Shown: positions 50,401 to 62,400 of the stretch, one piece after another | How positions within the stretch are numbered: position 1 is the stretch's first letter | How the letters are laid out: each line of letters starts with the position of its first letter | Origin: Edolisoma coerulescens | Lineage: Eukaryota > Chordata > Aves > Passeriformes > Campephagidae | Assembly (NCBI GenBank): GCA_013397115.1 | Contig: VWZW01004700.1 | Span: forward strand, 1,969,309-2,033,308 | Length of the DNA stretch: 64,000 nucleotides | Direction of reading: 5' to 3' | The notes under the pieces: generated by a model | What the model was told of the DNA's origin: nothing | Seen by the model: only the letters and a program-made list of their open reading frames with translations | Database searches by the model: none | Position numbers and translations under genes: made by a program

Positions 50401-53400
50401 AGTTTGTTCTACCAGAGCTTTTGATAGAATTGTTTGTCACAAGAATGTGACTTCTCGTTTCTTCTAAACATCAGTCTCATTACTGGCAAATGTATTCTTT
50501 TCTATCCACTGTCACTGGCAAAGTGCCCATGTAGTTCTCCATCTTTCTATGATGTGTACTGTAGAGGTGATATGAGATATTATTTTTATTAGGTGGAGTT
50601 GGAGGAAGAAACTCAACAGCTGCACTCCGTGTACTTTAGAAAGCTCCAGGCTTTGCATCAAGTGAGTAGTTCCAAGAAGGATGAGGTAAGACAAGTACCC
50701 ACTAACAAAAACAAACCCTTTCTCTGTCAGAGAGGGTTCACACTTTGAGTATCAGCAATGAAAGACTGAGCAGATACTAGTTTGGAAAAGCAAATAGTCT
50801 GATTTCTACCATTTATTTTTGGAATTGATTGACAGCCATTGTGTTAATTAGATACACAGGTCTTCTGTCAGTTCCATCAACATCAGACCTAAAGTCTGTG
50901 GAATGTATTTTGGGTCCCTACTCTTGAGTAAATGCCTCCATTTCAAGTGAATTACAGGTATGTATTGGATTATTTGATTATGGAACCTGCACACACTGAT
51001 ATGTTTAAAGCAAACATAAAAGTAAAGCTTACTACGAGCTGGAGCCTTAACTCATTTATTTTCTCAGCAATCAAAAAGCTATTTTACAGATACAGGTTAT
51101 CTAATGCAAGGATTATTAGACTGAGCAGAATACAGAGGTGAAAAAATCAGTTATGCAAGCAAAATAATTTCTCCCCTCAGAGTACTGTTGCTGACACTGA
51201 GGCTCTCAAAGAAGATCAGCACTTGCATCAAGTTCCCAAAGAATTGGCAGGTCCTAATCTATCTGACCTGATCTGTGACAAAGAGAAGTTAGAACAGTTC
51301 TGGGATTTTCTTAATGAGCATTCTGCTAGGTATGTTTCTTCATTATTATTATTTTACCTGTTTCTAAGTTCAGAAGAAATCTTTGCAGAGGATCTTGGCT
51401 ATCTAAGTGTTGATAGATTTCAGTGTTTTTTAAAATGTGCTTGCATATTTATGAAATACACACACACATTGTTCAGGCAACTGAATGGTCTTAACATGTT
51501 CGGGGTAAAAATTCTCCTGTCAAAACATATTTGTATTACAGTTCTGCTTTCAGTTTCTGCTTTGATTAGTGGCAAACCCCTGAGTAGAAAAATTAGCCTA
51601 TAATGAGAAAAATTTTCTCTTTTTTAGTACAGATTCAATTTAGTACATTTAAAAAATTAAAGCTGGTTATTATGAAAATGTACAAATAGAAAACAGGCAT
51701 GTTATTCTCACAGTGTGACAGCAACCACAGTTTTGTGTTTGCTGAACAGATTTAAGTACTAGCTTGTAGCAGATACAGTCTTACGAAGGGTCTTTGAAAA
51801 AGTGAGCCTGTTGGTTTTGAAAGTAAGATTAAACAGAAGCTGACACTTTTTTTTGTCTTTAAATTGTCACTTCGTTCCTTTAATCAGGGTTCCCATGAGT
51901 TGATGCCTTGCATATTGGCTATTCCTTCTAGTCAAGCACTGCTATAGCTTTACATTGAATATTGGTCAGCTTTTTCAAAAGTGCCCAGAAAGGGGCATCT
52001 GACACAAGACTCCTCTGGCCAAGACTCAATGTCATCACTTCTGCTTATTGTCACATAGGTTCCCTTTGTAGTCAAAGAGAGAAATACACACTTCTGGACA
52101 CAATACTCCTAATTCTGAAGGTAGCATCTAAAACCTAGTTGGATGAATCATTCCTAAGATGGTTATTTCTTCTTACTGACTACAAAAGGACTGCAGATAG
52201 TGAGTTTAGATGGATATTCTTATGCTGTAGGTGTCTATAGTCAGGTGACTTCTGAATTAGTTGTCTAGAGCAGTGGCCTCCAAACATTTTTGCTTGTCCA
52301 TCTCATCAGTAAAAACTTTTTGAGCATGGAACCCCAGTGTGTGTATATATGCTCCTAAAGTTTTAATATTTTCTTCCTGCCCATCAACAAATGGTCTTGC
52401 ACACCCCCTTCACACATCGCAGTTGGAACACCACTAGTCTTGAGTTCCTCTCTAACTGGGGAAATGGTAGGAATCAGCAGATAACAGGTCCTGGACAGGT
52501 ATGCTGAATTCCATCTGGTATTTCTTGCTTCTTTGTTAGTCACAAACAAGTCCCATCTTAAGTGGTAGAGCCAGGCAGAGAAATGTTTAATTGATGAAGC
52601 TTTTTTTTCCTTTTTTTTTTTTAATTCATAATGAAGAAAAATACTTGAAAAAGTCTCACAAAAGTATTTTAGGGCTGGGTCCAGACTAGTTACTCTGGAG
52701 TCCAGCTGGCATGCTTCAATAAAGGTGCTTAATGGTACTATAAGCTGAAGGGATCCTGGAATTAATGCAGCCTGGAAAATTCCAGAAAAAAACAACAAAT
52801 GTGTCATTTGCCTTTTCATCAAAACTTGTGGTTCTGATAATGTCAGATGTAATGGATCCAAGTTTCAGGAAGGACAGGCTGCTGAGTACCTGTGCACAAA
52901 TTCTGGTAAGAAACTAAACAAAGCTCCCTTAATTCTTTGTTAAATATATAGGATATATTCACACAATTGCAGGCCAATTGGTGTTACTTGGGTTAGTGAA
53001 TTACCACTTTTTAGTCTCACCAGGCTAATTGACTATGGATGTGCTCCTGATCCAGTATGCCAGGATAAGCCACCACTAAACGGTTTATCTAACACACTTG
53101 AAGGTTATATATTTTACTTTTAAAATAAGATGTACATATTTGGTCGGTTGTCATAGGTAGATGCCAAGGAGTTACTCCATAAACCACAGTAATCTGGATC
53201 ACTTGCATTTGGGGGAACTTAATCATGTTGTGATGAACTAGCAAATGAAAGAATTGCAGTCTTAATAGAACTTAGGTCTGTAGGGTCTCAAAAGACTTTG
53301 GAAAGGAGAACATCTGTTCTTAAATCAGTCAAATGCTTTTGAACATTTTACTTGCAGATTAATGTTTTGAAAAGCCAGTTATTAGCTGAATGGAAAACTG

Positions 53401-56400
53401 AAACAGATTTGTCTGGATTGAATGTTTCATATTTCCTGCTGCAAATACAGTGAATGTACGCACTAAAATGCTCACAGAACTTCAGCTAATAAGATACTGT
53501 TGGAAAACAGTCATATAAATTAAACTGAAATTGTAGATATGTCATTTATTCTGTCACCTGGTTTAAAGAACAAAACCATTCTATGATTCTGTGAAAACAA
53601 ACTTAAATTTACAGTGTATACTCAGATATTATGAACAAAATATAGATTGTGAATTGCATCATTGAAATGATTTGTCACTGACTATGACTAAATAAATAAG
53701 TAGTAGAATTGGTAATTTACGAGAAAGTAGCCCACAAAAAGCCCTAGAAACAAATTTTACCATTAATTGTTTTTATCTGCTTAACTGCAGACTGACTTAA
53801 ACTGTAGCACTTCACATGGGGCAGGAAGGGGGTGATTTCTTGGGCTGATGTTCCCAGCTGTCATCCCTGCTCCTTTCTCAGGCAATATAACAAGGAGGCA
53901 GAGCAGGAGGCGTCAACTCGTCTCTCAGTGGCTCGCAGCCTCAATACTGATGCAAATTCTCATCTGTTTCATTTTTCATTCTCTCTGTGAGCTCTGCACT
54001 ATGATTCTGGTTCACAGTCCCTGCTGGATTTAGCAGTGGCATATTGAGGAGGTTACTCCTTTCAGGGTACCCCAGATGGCACCCTAAGTGAGATCTCTAA
54101 GATGTGTGTTTGCTCTGCCTGTTCAGCAAGCGCCGTGGTCTCAGCAGATGGTACTAGCAGAGAAAAAATTACATAAAATTTCAGCCCAATCTGACCTCGT
54201 ATTTAGGTCTTGAATACTTTAGTGGATTGTGGTTAAACTAATAACTCCCTAGAATGCTGATGAAATTAACTCAATATTAAAATAACATTCTGTTTAAATT
54301 TGTCTGTAGCATGGATCTCATGTGCTGGCTAGATATTGAAGAGTTTAAAAAGATGCTCCACAAGGATGAAGAAAAAAATGATGAAAAATCTGAGGACATT
54401 AAAACCAAGTACTTAAACAACAAGTACTTCTTTGGACCCAACAGCCCAGCTACCAGAGAACAACAAGAAAAGGTAGCAGTTACAGAACCATTCATAAAGA
54501 ACAATCAGTGTGAATGTGACTGAGATAAAAATCCACAAGTGGGTTTGCTCCATCTTTTCCCCAAGCTATCTCCTCAAATCTTACCTATATTTTTGGCCAG
54601 AAATCTGGTTCTGTTCTGATTGTATAGGTCCCTTCCTTCCTGTTCAGGCTTTTCTTCCCTACCCTTTACAGAAAATGTCTCTTAAACTGCGATCTGAGGC
54701 CATGGCCAGAGCATGCACAAGACAGCTCAGAAAAAGTGTAAAAATTACTTTCAGGCACAGTGACTTGTTCCAGCTTTCTATTTTAGTATGTCAGTAAAGC
54801 TACAGACAGCAAGTCGGAGCTGTGGTACTCTGATATATCTTGATACTTAGGCAATTTACTTGGTCAAGCTGGGGTATTATTTGCCAGAGCCTGTATCCTA
54901 TTATAGGTAGGGACAAATGTAATCTGTTCCCTTTTATGAAAAGTACATGTGAGCCTTGGGTAAGCATGCATTAAGTGCTTTGCTTACAGTTAATCTCATG
55001 CTTTGCTAAATCAAGGATGTAGAGAGATAAAGGACTTTTGGTATACACAAAAGTTTATGTCATGTGTTATTGTGTTTGGATTGCTTAGCTAATGCATTCA
55101 GGTGGAGGAAGGAGACAAAGCCTTCATGATCAACTTTCGGCAGCGGTTCTGCTAGAAGTTCAGCAGTGCGTCCAGAAGAGATTAGAAAAACAATGGCTGC
55201 CATTGTTCCTGGCAGATGAACACCATGGGGCGGAGAGACAAGCAAAGGTAATTTTTTAACAACAGCAACACATACAGGCATTGTTTTTTTGTTTGGCTCA
55301 TAATTTACCATTGGGATAAAAAGGTTCAGGGGAAAAGCAGCCCACATCGTACTTTCAGTTTACATTGAAAGCATGTACAGGTTGAAACGTTTATCTTGAT
55401 AAGTGTGAAGGCAGTTCATCTGAAGGCTTAATTTAGCTGACAGTATTATTGTAAGATCCTAAATCTGAAGGAGCTGGTGTTAGCTCTGCTGCCATCCAGG
55501 CTGCCAGGAGAGTGAATTTATCTTTGCTGTAGTGCTACACTCTCCCTATGCCATTTTGCCTTAGCCATACAGTTGCACCCTGAAGAAATACTGCTTTGTG
55601 TAAAGGATTTGCCCAAGGGGACCAAAACACAAGCAGATGAGTGGGCTTCCCATGCCATAATTCTTTCTCTTATGCTGTCCACATTCTCCCATCTGGAGCT
55701 GCAGTGCCTGTAGAAACAACTTCAGGACTTGTGAAATTCTGCTGCGTGGGGAGGTTAACTGCTACAAGCCTTGTTCCAACTGGTTATTTCAGAAAGTTGC
55801 CAAAAAGCTGGGAGTGAGGAGCCTTTCACTCCTGCTGGTTCATTAGAAAGACTGAAGAATGGGCAGAGCTAACATCTGCCTTTTATGAGTGCCTGTGTGG
55901 CTATGATCCATGTAAGGGGGTCATCCTGCTGGTGACAGATGTAAAGACTTCGTGTTTTGAGCTTCCACAACAGCTCATGGGAATGTCAGAGCAGAAGGAA
56001 ACTTCACAGTTCTACCAAGCAGACACATATGCAACTGCATTGATTCATAAAACTAATTTTCTATCATCTTTATAACATCAAGAACGTTGTCAGAAGTGTT
56101 GTCAGATGTGCATATAAACTGAATCCTTTCTATTGATTCAGAGAACTAAGCAATCTGAAAAGTATAGGTTCTGATAAGAAAAATTGTAGTTTTAATAATG
56201 ATTATCTTAATTCAGTAAAAAAATCCTAACCCTCTGACATTTTTAGCTGAACTCTGCCTCCTTTACAAGCCCTGGCACAAGACCAAGCAATAAGGCTGAG
56301 CTGCTTCCAGGTCTGGAAGCTAACTCATGCCTCTTTTTGCACCTGCTGCACTGTGTCGGCAGGGAGATTAGCCCAGGTAGTTTAGAAAATGCTGTATTCA

Positions 56401-59400
56401 ACTCAAATAAACAGTTTACAGGAAATACATACTTCTAATGAGCTTTTAGTCTTTTCCTAACTCCATTTATGTCCGATTGCTCTTTTTTCTTTCTTATTGA
56501 AAATTCAGAGGATGAAAAGGTTCTTTGAAGAAAGTATTTTAGAAGAAGTGAAACCAGATGACATTCTCCACTGGCTTCATATTTCACAGTGACAAAGCAG
56601 TGTGGGCATGCTATGTAGTCCTTATTCAGGAAACCTGCCCTTTGTTTGAGGTGTAATTTTGCTACAAAGAAGTTGCAGGATCAAGTCTGTATTTCTGATA
56701 CAGCTATACAAAGGAACTAAAAACATCTCATACTAAAAAAAAACCAACCCAACATTTATTCCTCACATAAGTGGTCCCTCAGAACATTATGGGTAATCCA
56801 ACACAGTGGAGTGCACAGTTTGACTGCTATTGTCTCTTGTCTTCTCTAATTTCCCAGTCTTAATGAGCAGGTGCTCATTTATAGCTGAAGAAGGGACAGC
56901 ACTCTGTGCAGGTCCACAACAAGTTTCAGACATAAAATCCATAAGAAGACGTATGAACTATTCTACCACTGGGGTCTTAATCATTAGAAGGCTGAACAAG
57001 AAACAAGAAGATTTAAAAAATAAAATAATAATCTTTTGTTCAATTATAGATAAGGGACATAACTGAAGATCTTTCACGCAAAGACCAGCAAAAGACAACT
57101 GGGATGTGGAAGGCAAGTGGAATTTACTGTGTCTCTTGTGTCTGCAGTTTCACACATTCTTTTTCATTTGGACCTTGCACATTCTTCACAATTTCCCTGT
57201 TGACAGTCTGAAGCTGAAATGTAATGTTGAAAGCAATCATGATTGTACTAGTTACAGTGGACTGACTACTTACATTACTCCTGAATTTAGCTCCCTGCTG
57301 GATGTTCATGATAAATTTCTCTGCCTTTCTGTCTGGAGAGGTCATACTTGAAAATAAAGGTCTCTTTCTCCTGGGCTTTGGAGCACTATTAACACTCTTC
57401 AAACTAATATTGTACCTCTAATTCACATTTATCTGTATTTTGCATGCAGTGGACTTATTTGGACAAGCTGTTCATTCCAGCATCTGGTAGTTTATTTATT
57501 ATTGCAAGTGGATTACGTGCAGACACAAAAGGGAATGTGAAGTATGCAGCAGAGTGGGCAGGTTTAATCATATCTCACAGTATCTGTTTAATTTAGAATT
57601 GTATTTTAATCTCACAGCACTGAGATAATATCAAATTTAAACTTTTTAAACCTTTGTAATAATACATTTCATCAGATGTTTGCCAGTTTTTTCCTCTTGA
57701 AGAGCAGTGAACTTTTTGTGATTGCCAACATACAAGTTGTGTACATTTGTTCAGTTGAACTTTTATTGTCTGTTGAAATCAAACTAGAGACCCGGTCACC
57801 AATTATCCATGCAAACCATCAGCACAAAAGGGATCCAAAGTGCATGTGGGTTCTGTTAACTGAGTTTTCCCTTCGTCTGTTTGTCAGGAAGATGGTTGTT
57901 TTCCGTGTTCTGCTTCACGGTTGTTGACCCATAAAATAAGCAGTGTTTATATACTGGCATAGAGATGGAAGCAACGTTTTGTTCTTCCCTTCATGAATAT
58001 GCCCTAGAAATAATTTTTCCCAAAAGTTCCCTAAATCCTGGTCACAGGGAATAGAACACATTTGGAGAATTGGAGAAGGGCTGAGAAGATACAACCCTAC
58101 TGCCTAAATTGAGCTGACTTTATTTTAACCAAAGGACCCTCTGGACAGCCACCATCCTCCTTCTTGCCAGCGTAGGCTCTCACCCCTGGCAGGCTCTGTG
58201 ACAGGACACTGAGCATAACCCCTGTTTTCAAGATAAGCTGCAGAAACCCTTTCAAGCTTAGGATGAGGGTAGATTTCCAGGACTGTTGGCAACAACTAAA
58301 AATGTTTCTGACCCATGCTCACCATTGAAAAGCACTCCACCCCTCCAGGACTTCAAGAGTTTTAAGTCACTTTTAGAAGATGGTTTTCATTCATCCATCT
58401 GATAACAAAAGGGGGTTGTTTGGCTTGCTCCTCAGCAACAGCACGAGAACTGTTTGTTCAGGAAGGCAGGCCAGCATGAACTTCAGTTCAAACAAACTGT
58501 CCCTGCATAAGCCATCTTTCTTTCTCCACCCTTTCCTGGCTGCCTACTGTTCCGTGCTTGGCAGCATGAGGATTTCCAAAATGTCTCAATGACTTCAAAT
58601 TCTATTTTACTATTGGTAGCTTTATTTCACGGAGAGCAAACTCTCTGGCTTCTGTTGGTGATCACGGCAACACATTTCAAACCTCATTTTGTTGGTGAGA
58701 TCCCTGTCAGAAGCATTTTATGACTTTAAGCTGTGTGGTTTGTGTGTTCCTTTTTCTCTGTTGTTTGTTTGCATAAAACTCAAACTGTTCTCTAGAAAAG
58801 TAGCCCATTGCCATAATCAATAACAATAGCTGTTTCTATACTTTGTAGTCATATGGTCTAAATCACTGTCAGTCATTTCCTCTCCCATCACATCTTCCAA
58901 AAAATGTTCCCCAAACCAAACTGGGGAAAAAAAAAAGGAAAGGAAGAAATGAAACCTTGCCACATTTTATTGTATCCATGTCATAAACTCATAAACTACT
59001 GAAAGTTAGGGTCAGTGCAAAGATAAGAATCAGACAGTTTACACGAACTAATGCCTTTGTTATTGCTTTTTGAAACAAAGTTTATTTGGTGCATCTATTT
59101 CTTCTTTTGACAGCATGTGGACAATAAGAGTGTTTCTTCATCTAGTGAAATAATTGCTTTCCGCAAAGCGCTGCTCGATCCAGTGACAGGAAATCTGTTT
59201 CAACGCTTTGTGTCATTCAAAGGAGACCTACTGGGGAATGGAGTGCTCTTTTGGCAAGAGGTGCAAAAGTATAAGGTATGGTGGTAAAACGGAGCTAAGG
59301 GAATAGCATTCAATGTGGAAGCAAATGCATCCATTCTTGCATATTAGGAGAATTTTAACAAAAATATCTATAGGCATTCTGTTGTTCATAGTAAAGCCTC

Positions 59401-62400
59401 TTTCACCGTTTAAACTGTTTTTTTCTTCAATGAAAATCCTCACTTCTTAAGGGTAGCTAATTTTGACTCAAATGCATTATCCCTGTATTTCTTTATGCTT
59501 CTTCAAACTGTAACGTTCTTCTTGAGTCTCTAAAGGAACACTGCTAACTCGCCAATGCCCAGAGTTTGGTATACATCTGTTGAGCAGTGGAAATATGCAA
59601 GCATTAAAATGTTCATTCTGTCTTTAGAGCTGCTATCTGAATTTGGTAATTTCTCAAAAATGAGAGATAACTTTTAAATTCAATCACATCTACAGATGTA
59701 AAGATGGTATCTACCCAAAAAACCTGTATGTACAATGCAGACCCCAGCTCCCTTGCGCATTGTAGAATCAAATTTGACTTGAGCTGATCTTGGGACCAAA
59801 GTGAAATGTGATGGGAAAGGTGAGCAGGGATTACCTCTCTCCCGAATACATGTAGTTTTGTGAAATCGCTGCTGTATGGGTTGAAATACAATGGAAAATC
59901 TCAGGAGTGAAATTTTAAATCAGACTGCAGCCTCCTAGGAACACCCTGGATTGAATGCAGGGACACAACAGATCTTTCATGTGTTACTCATTCCTTTTGC
60001 CTCTGGGATATTCCTGATGCAAAACTGCTACCAGAGTGCAGAACCTCTCCTGGGTTCCTGAACATAGCCTATGTGGACATGGCAGGCAGGGAGCATGAGA
60101 TCAGCTAACATGCTCAGAAATTGGGCTGTAAACACAGTTTACAGTCCTCTGCAGGCCTGTGGGTGTATTTTCACTGTTTATTTTTATGAATTTGAATTTG
60201 GTGTATGCTTTAGAATGTGAAACTCCTCTGTTTCCAGGGGACAATCTCTCTTCCTCACAAAGGCTCTGATCCTCAGGCAAAGAATCACTGGCTGAAATGC
60301 TCTCTGGGGTTGCTGCTGTCTCTCTCATGGTTACAGAGTGACTAACTTAGATTAAAACTCTGGTATGAAGGCACCTGGTGTTCCATGACATAAATCCTTT
60401 TCTAGATATTTGAAGGTTTTTTGAGACTTACTACTCTTCATTGCTACATCATGGAGGACATGGAAACTTTCTGCAAATTAATGTGGCGTGTAGTCTAAAC
60501 TCTTTTCTTTGTAGAACTTCTCTCTGAAGAAAGCCTTTATTGTTTTTTGCCCCACCCCCTTTCCTGCTTTTATGTTAATTTTATTTGTCTTGTTATCAAG
60601 AAAAAGTACAATCTGACCATATTTCTCCATGCTTGCAATTTGTCATGGTTGGCAGTTGATGCTCTTTGTAGAAGCAAAAGGCTGGAGTAGTAGGAGTGTT
60701 GTGGGTCAGGCTGAACTGCAGGAATATTGCCAAAGGCGTGGGCAGCACTTTGCACAGTGCATATTTGTATTGTCTGAGCCCTATCATGCCATCAGTTTAG
60801 ACAGAACTCCCTTTCAGAGTCAGTGACTGCATCGCTCCCCATAACCCATCAGGCTGCCGGCACATCTTGGGACAATCCAAAACCAAGATTTTTTTTTTAA
60901 ACAAATTTGAAGAAACATAACTCTGTGGATCATTTCCATCTGTTCATCTATGCTTGGTCTCATCTCTCTTCATATCATATGGCTTGTTTGTCTTCCCTCT
61001 TACTACAGCTCTCTGCCTTCTATGCTAGATGAGCAAAGAAAGCCATAATATATATTCTTAGGATATACTGAATATGATTTTGCGTTGCCTTACTTTATTA
61101 TAGTTGTTATCATTCTTTTTTTTTTTCCTTTCCAAAACTAAAAGTCTTCTTAATAAAGCAAGCCAACTCTTTCACACACCACATTTCTGATTAAAAGCCA
61201 TGGTTTTAATTTCTTTTCAAAGTAAATATATAGCCTTCTATACCAAAACTATATTCACATTCTTCATTTAAAGAGCTCTCTTCTTGAAAACTCTAGAATG
61301 CTCATTGTGTCTCTAAGATATGTGTGATAGTCTCCTCGTGTTATGTAAATTTCTTGATATATATGGATAGAGAGAAAGTTCATGTTTCAAGTTCATGTTG
61401 GAAGGACACTCTATGAATTATTTTTCCTTCATGTCGAAGTCTAATGCTGGCATTTTCAGGGTGTCAAAACACAGTAATAACAGGTTTTACAAGAACAATA
61501 GGATCACATTAAGAAGTAGAAAAACCCAGTGACATCTCACTCCTGGAAGTTCAGGTTTGTTTTGTATTCTATAGTGCACAGAGTTATTTCAAACCCCGAG
61601 GTTTTGGGAAACTAGAAAATCTTAATGAATGGTGAAAGCAGAAGACTTCAATAAATGGAAGATTGTAGCGGTAGCTAAAATTGTCCCTTCTTGTGACAAC
61701 ACTCCTGGTTAGAATATCTTGTACCCTCTAAATATTTTCCCTCTTTTGTTGGAGCACTTAAAACATTTCTTTATCTTTTAGTTACCATGACTATGCAAGT
61801 CATAGCAGGCTCATTGTGAAATTCAGTACATTTCACACTTGTAGATGGGTTTCTCTTTTCAGAAATGCCTCCTATTTACCAGTAATGTACTTAAACTTAA
61901 AAACTATGCTGTTCCATCAGAACATGCAGGCAGAGATTATCACCTAAAAGCAGTGATTGCTATGTATCTGCATTTGCAAACCAGAAGCCCTATTCATGTC
62001 TTAAGTATGGTTTTGACCATGCAAATTTACCAAAAGAATTTTGCCCTGCATACTGAAGGAATTTATTGTATAATTATTTTTGTATGACTATTGCTCTTTG
62101 ATCACTGGCCCCCTGTAAAGGTTCTTGCGTGCGTCTCTCTCCATTGACTGAAAATGCTATTTTCCATCTTTCAGGACTTGTGCCATTCTCATTGCGCTGA
62201 TGCCATAGTTCAGAAAAAGATCACAGCTATTATTGACTGCTTTATTAATTCTGCCATACCCCCAGCTTTGCAGATTGATATCCCACCTGAACAAGCAAAG
62301 AAGATTGTGGAGCGCAGGAAAGAGCTGGGACCTTACATTTTTAGAGAGGCACAGGTAAGAAGCCGGGCGAATCTCTGTAACAGATCTGTCTAGAGACTGC

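Larger units (their letters stand above)
45936..50592 (+). other. RGS22 intron 15 (4.7 kb)
   Basis: It carries a young CR1 tail segment (46678) and a very old CR1/L3-like relic (47803), plus a short TA microsatellite near 49,455-49,471. No exon-like sequence was seen. Confidence 0.7.

Noticed and set aside
52355..52861. 168-codon open frame on the minus strand, the longest in the window
   Set aside because: It overlaps a hAT-type element and a poly-T tract, has a Lys-repeat from the homopolymer, no recognisable domain and no conserved splice context; it sits in intron 17.
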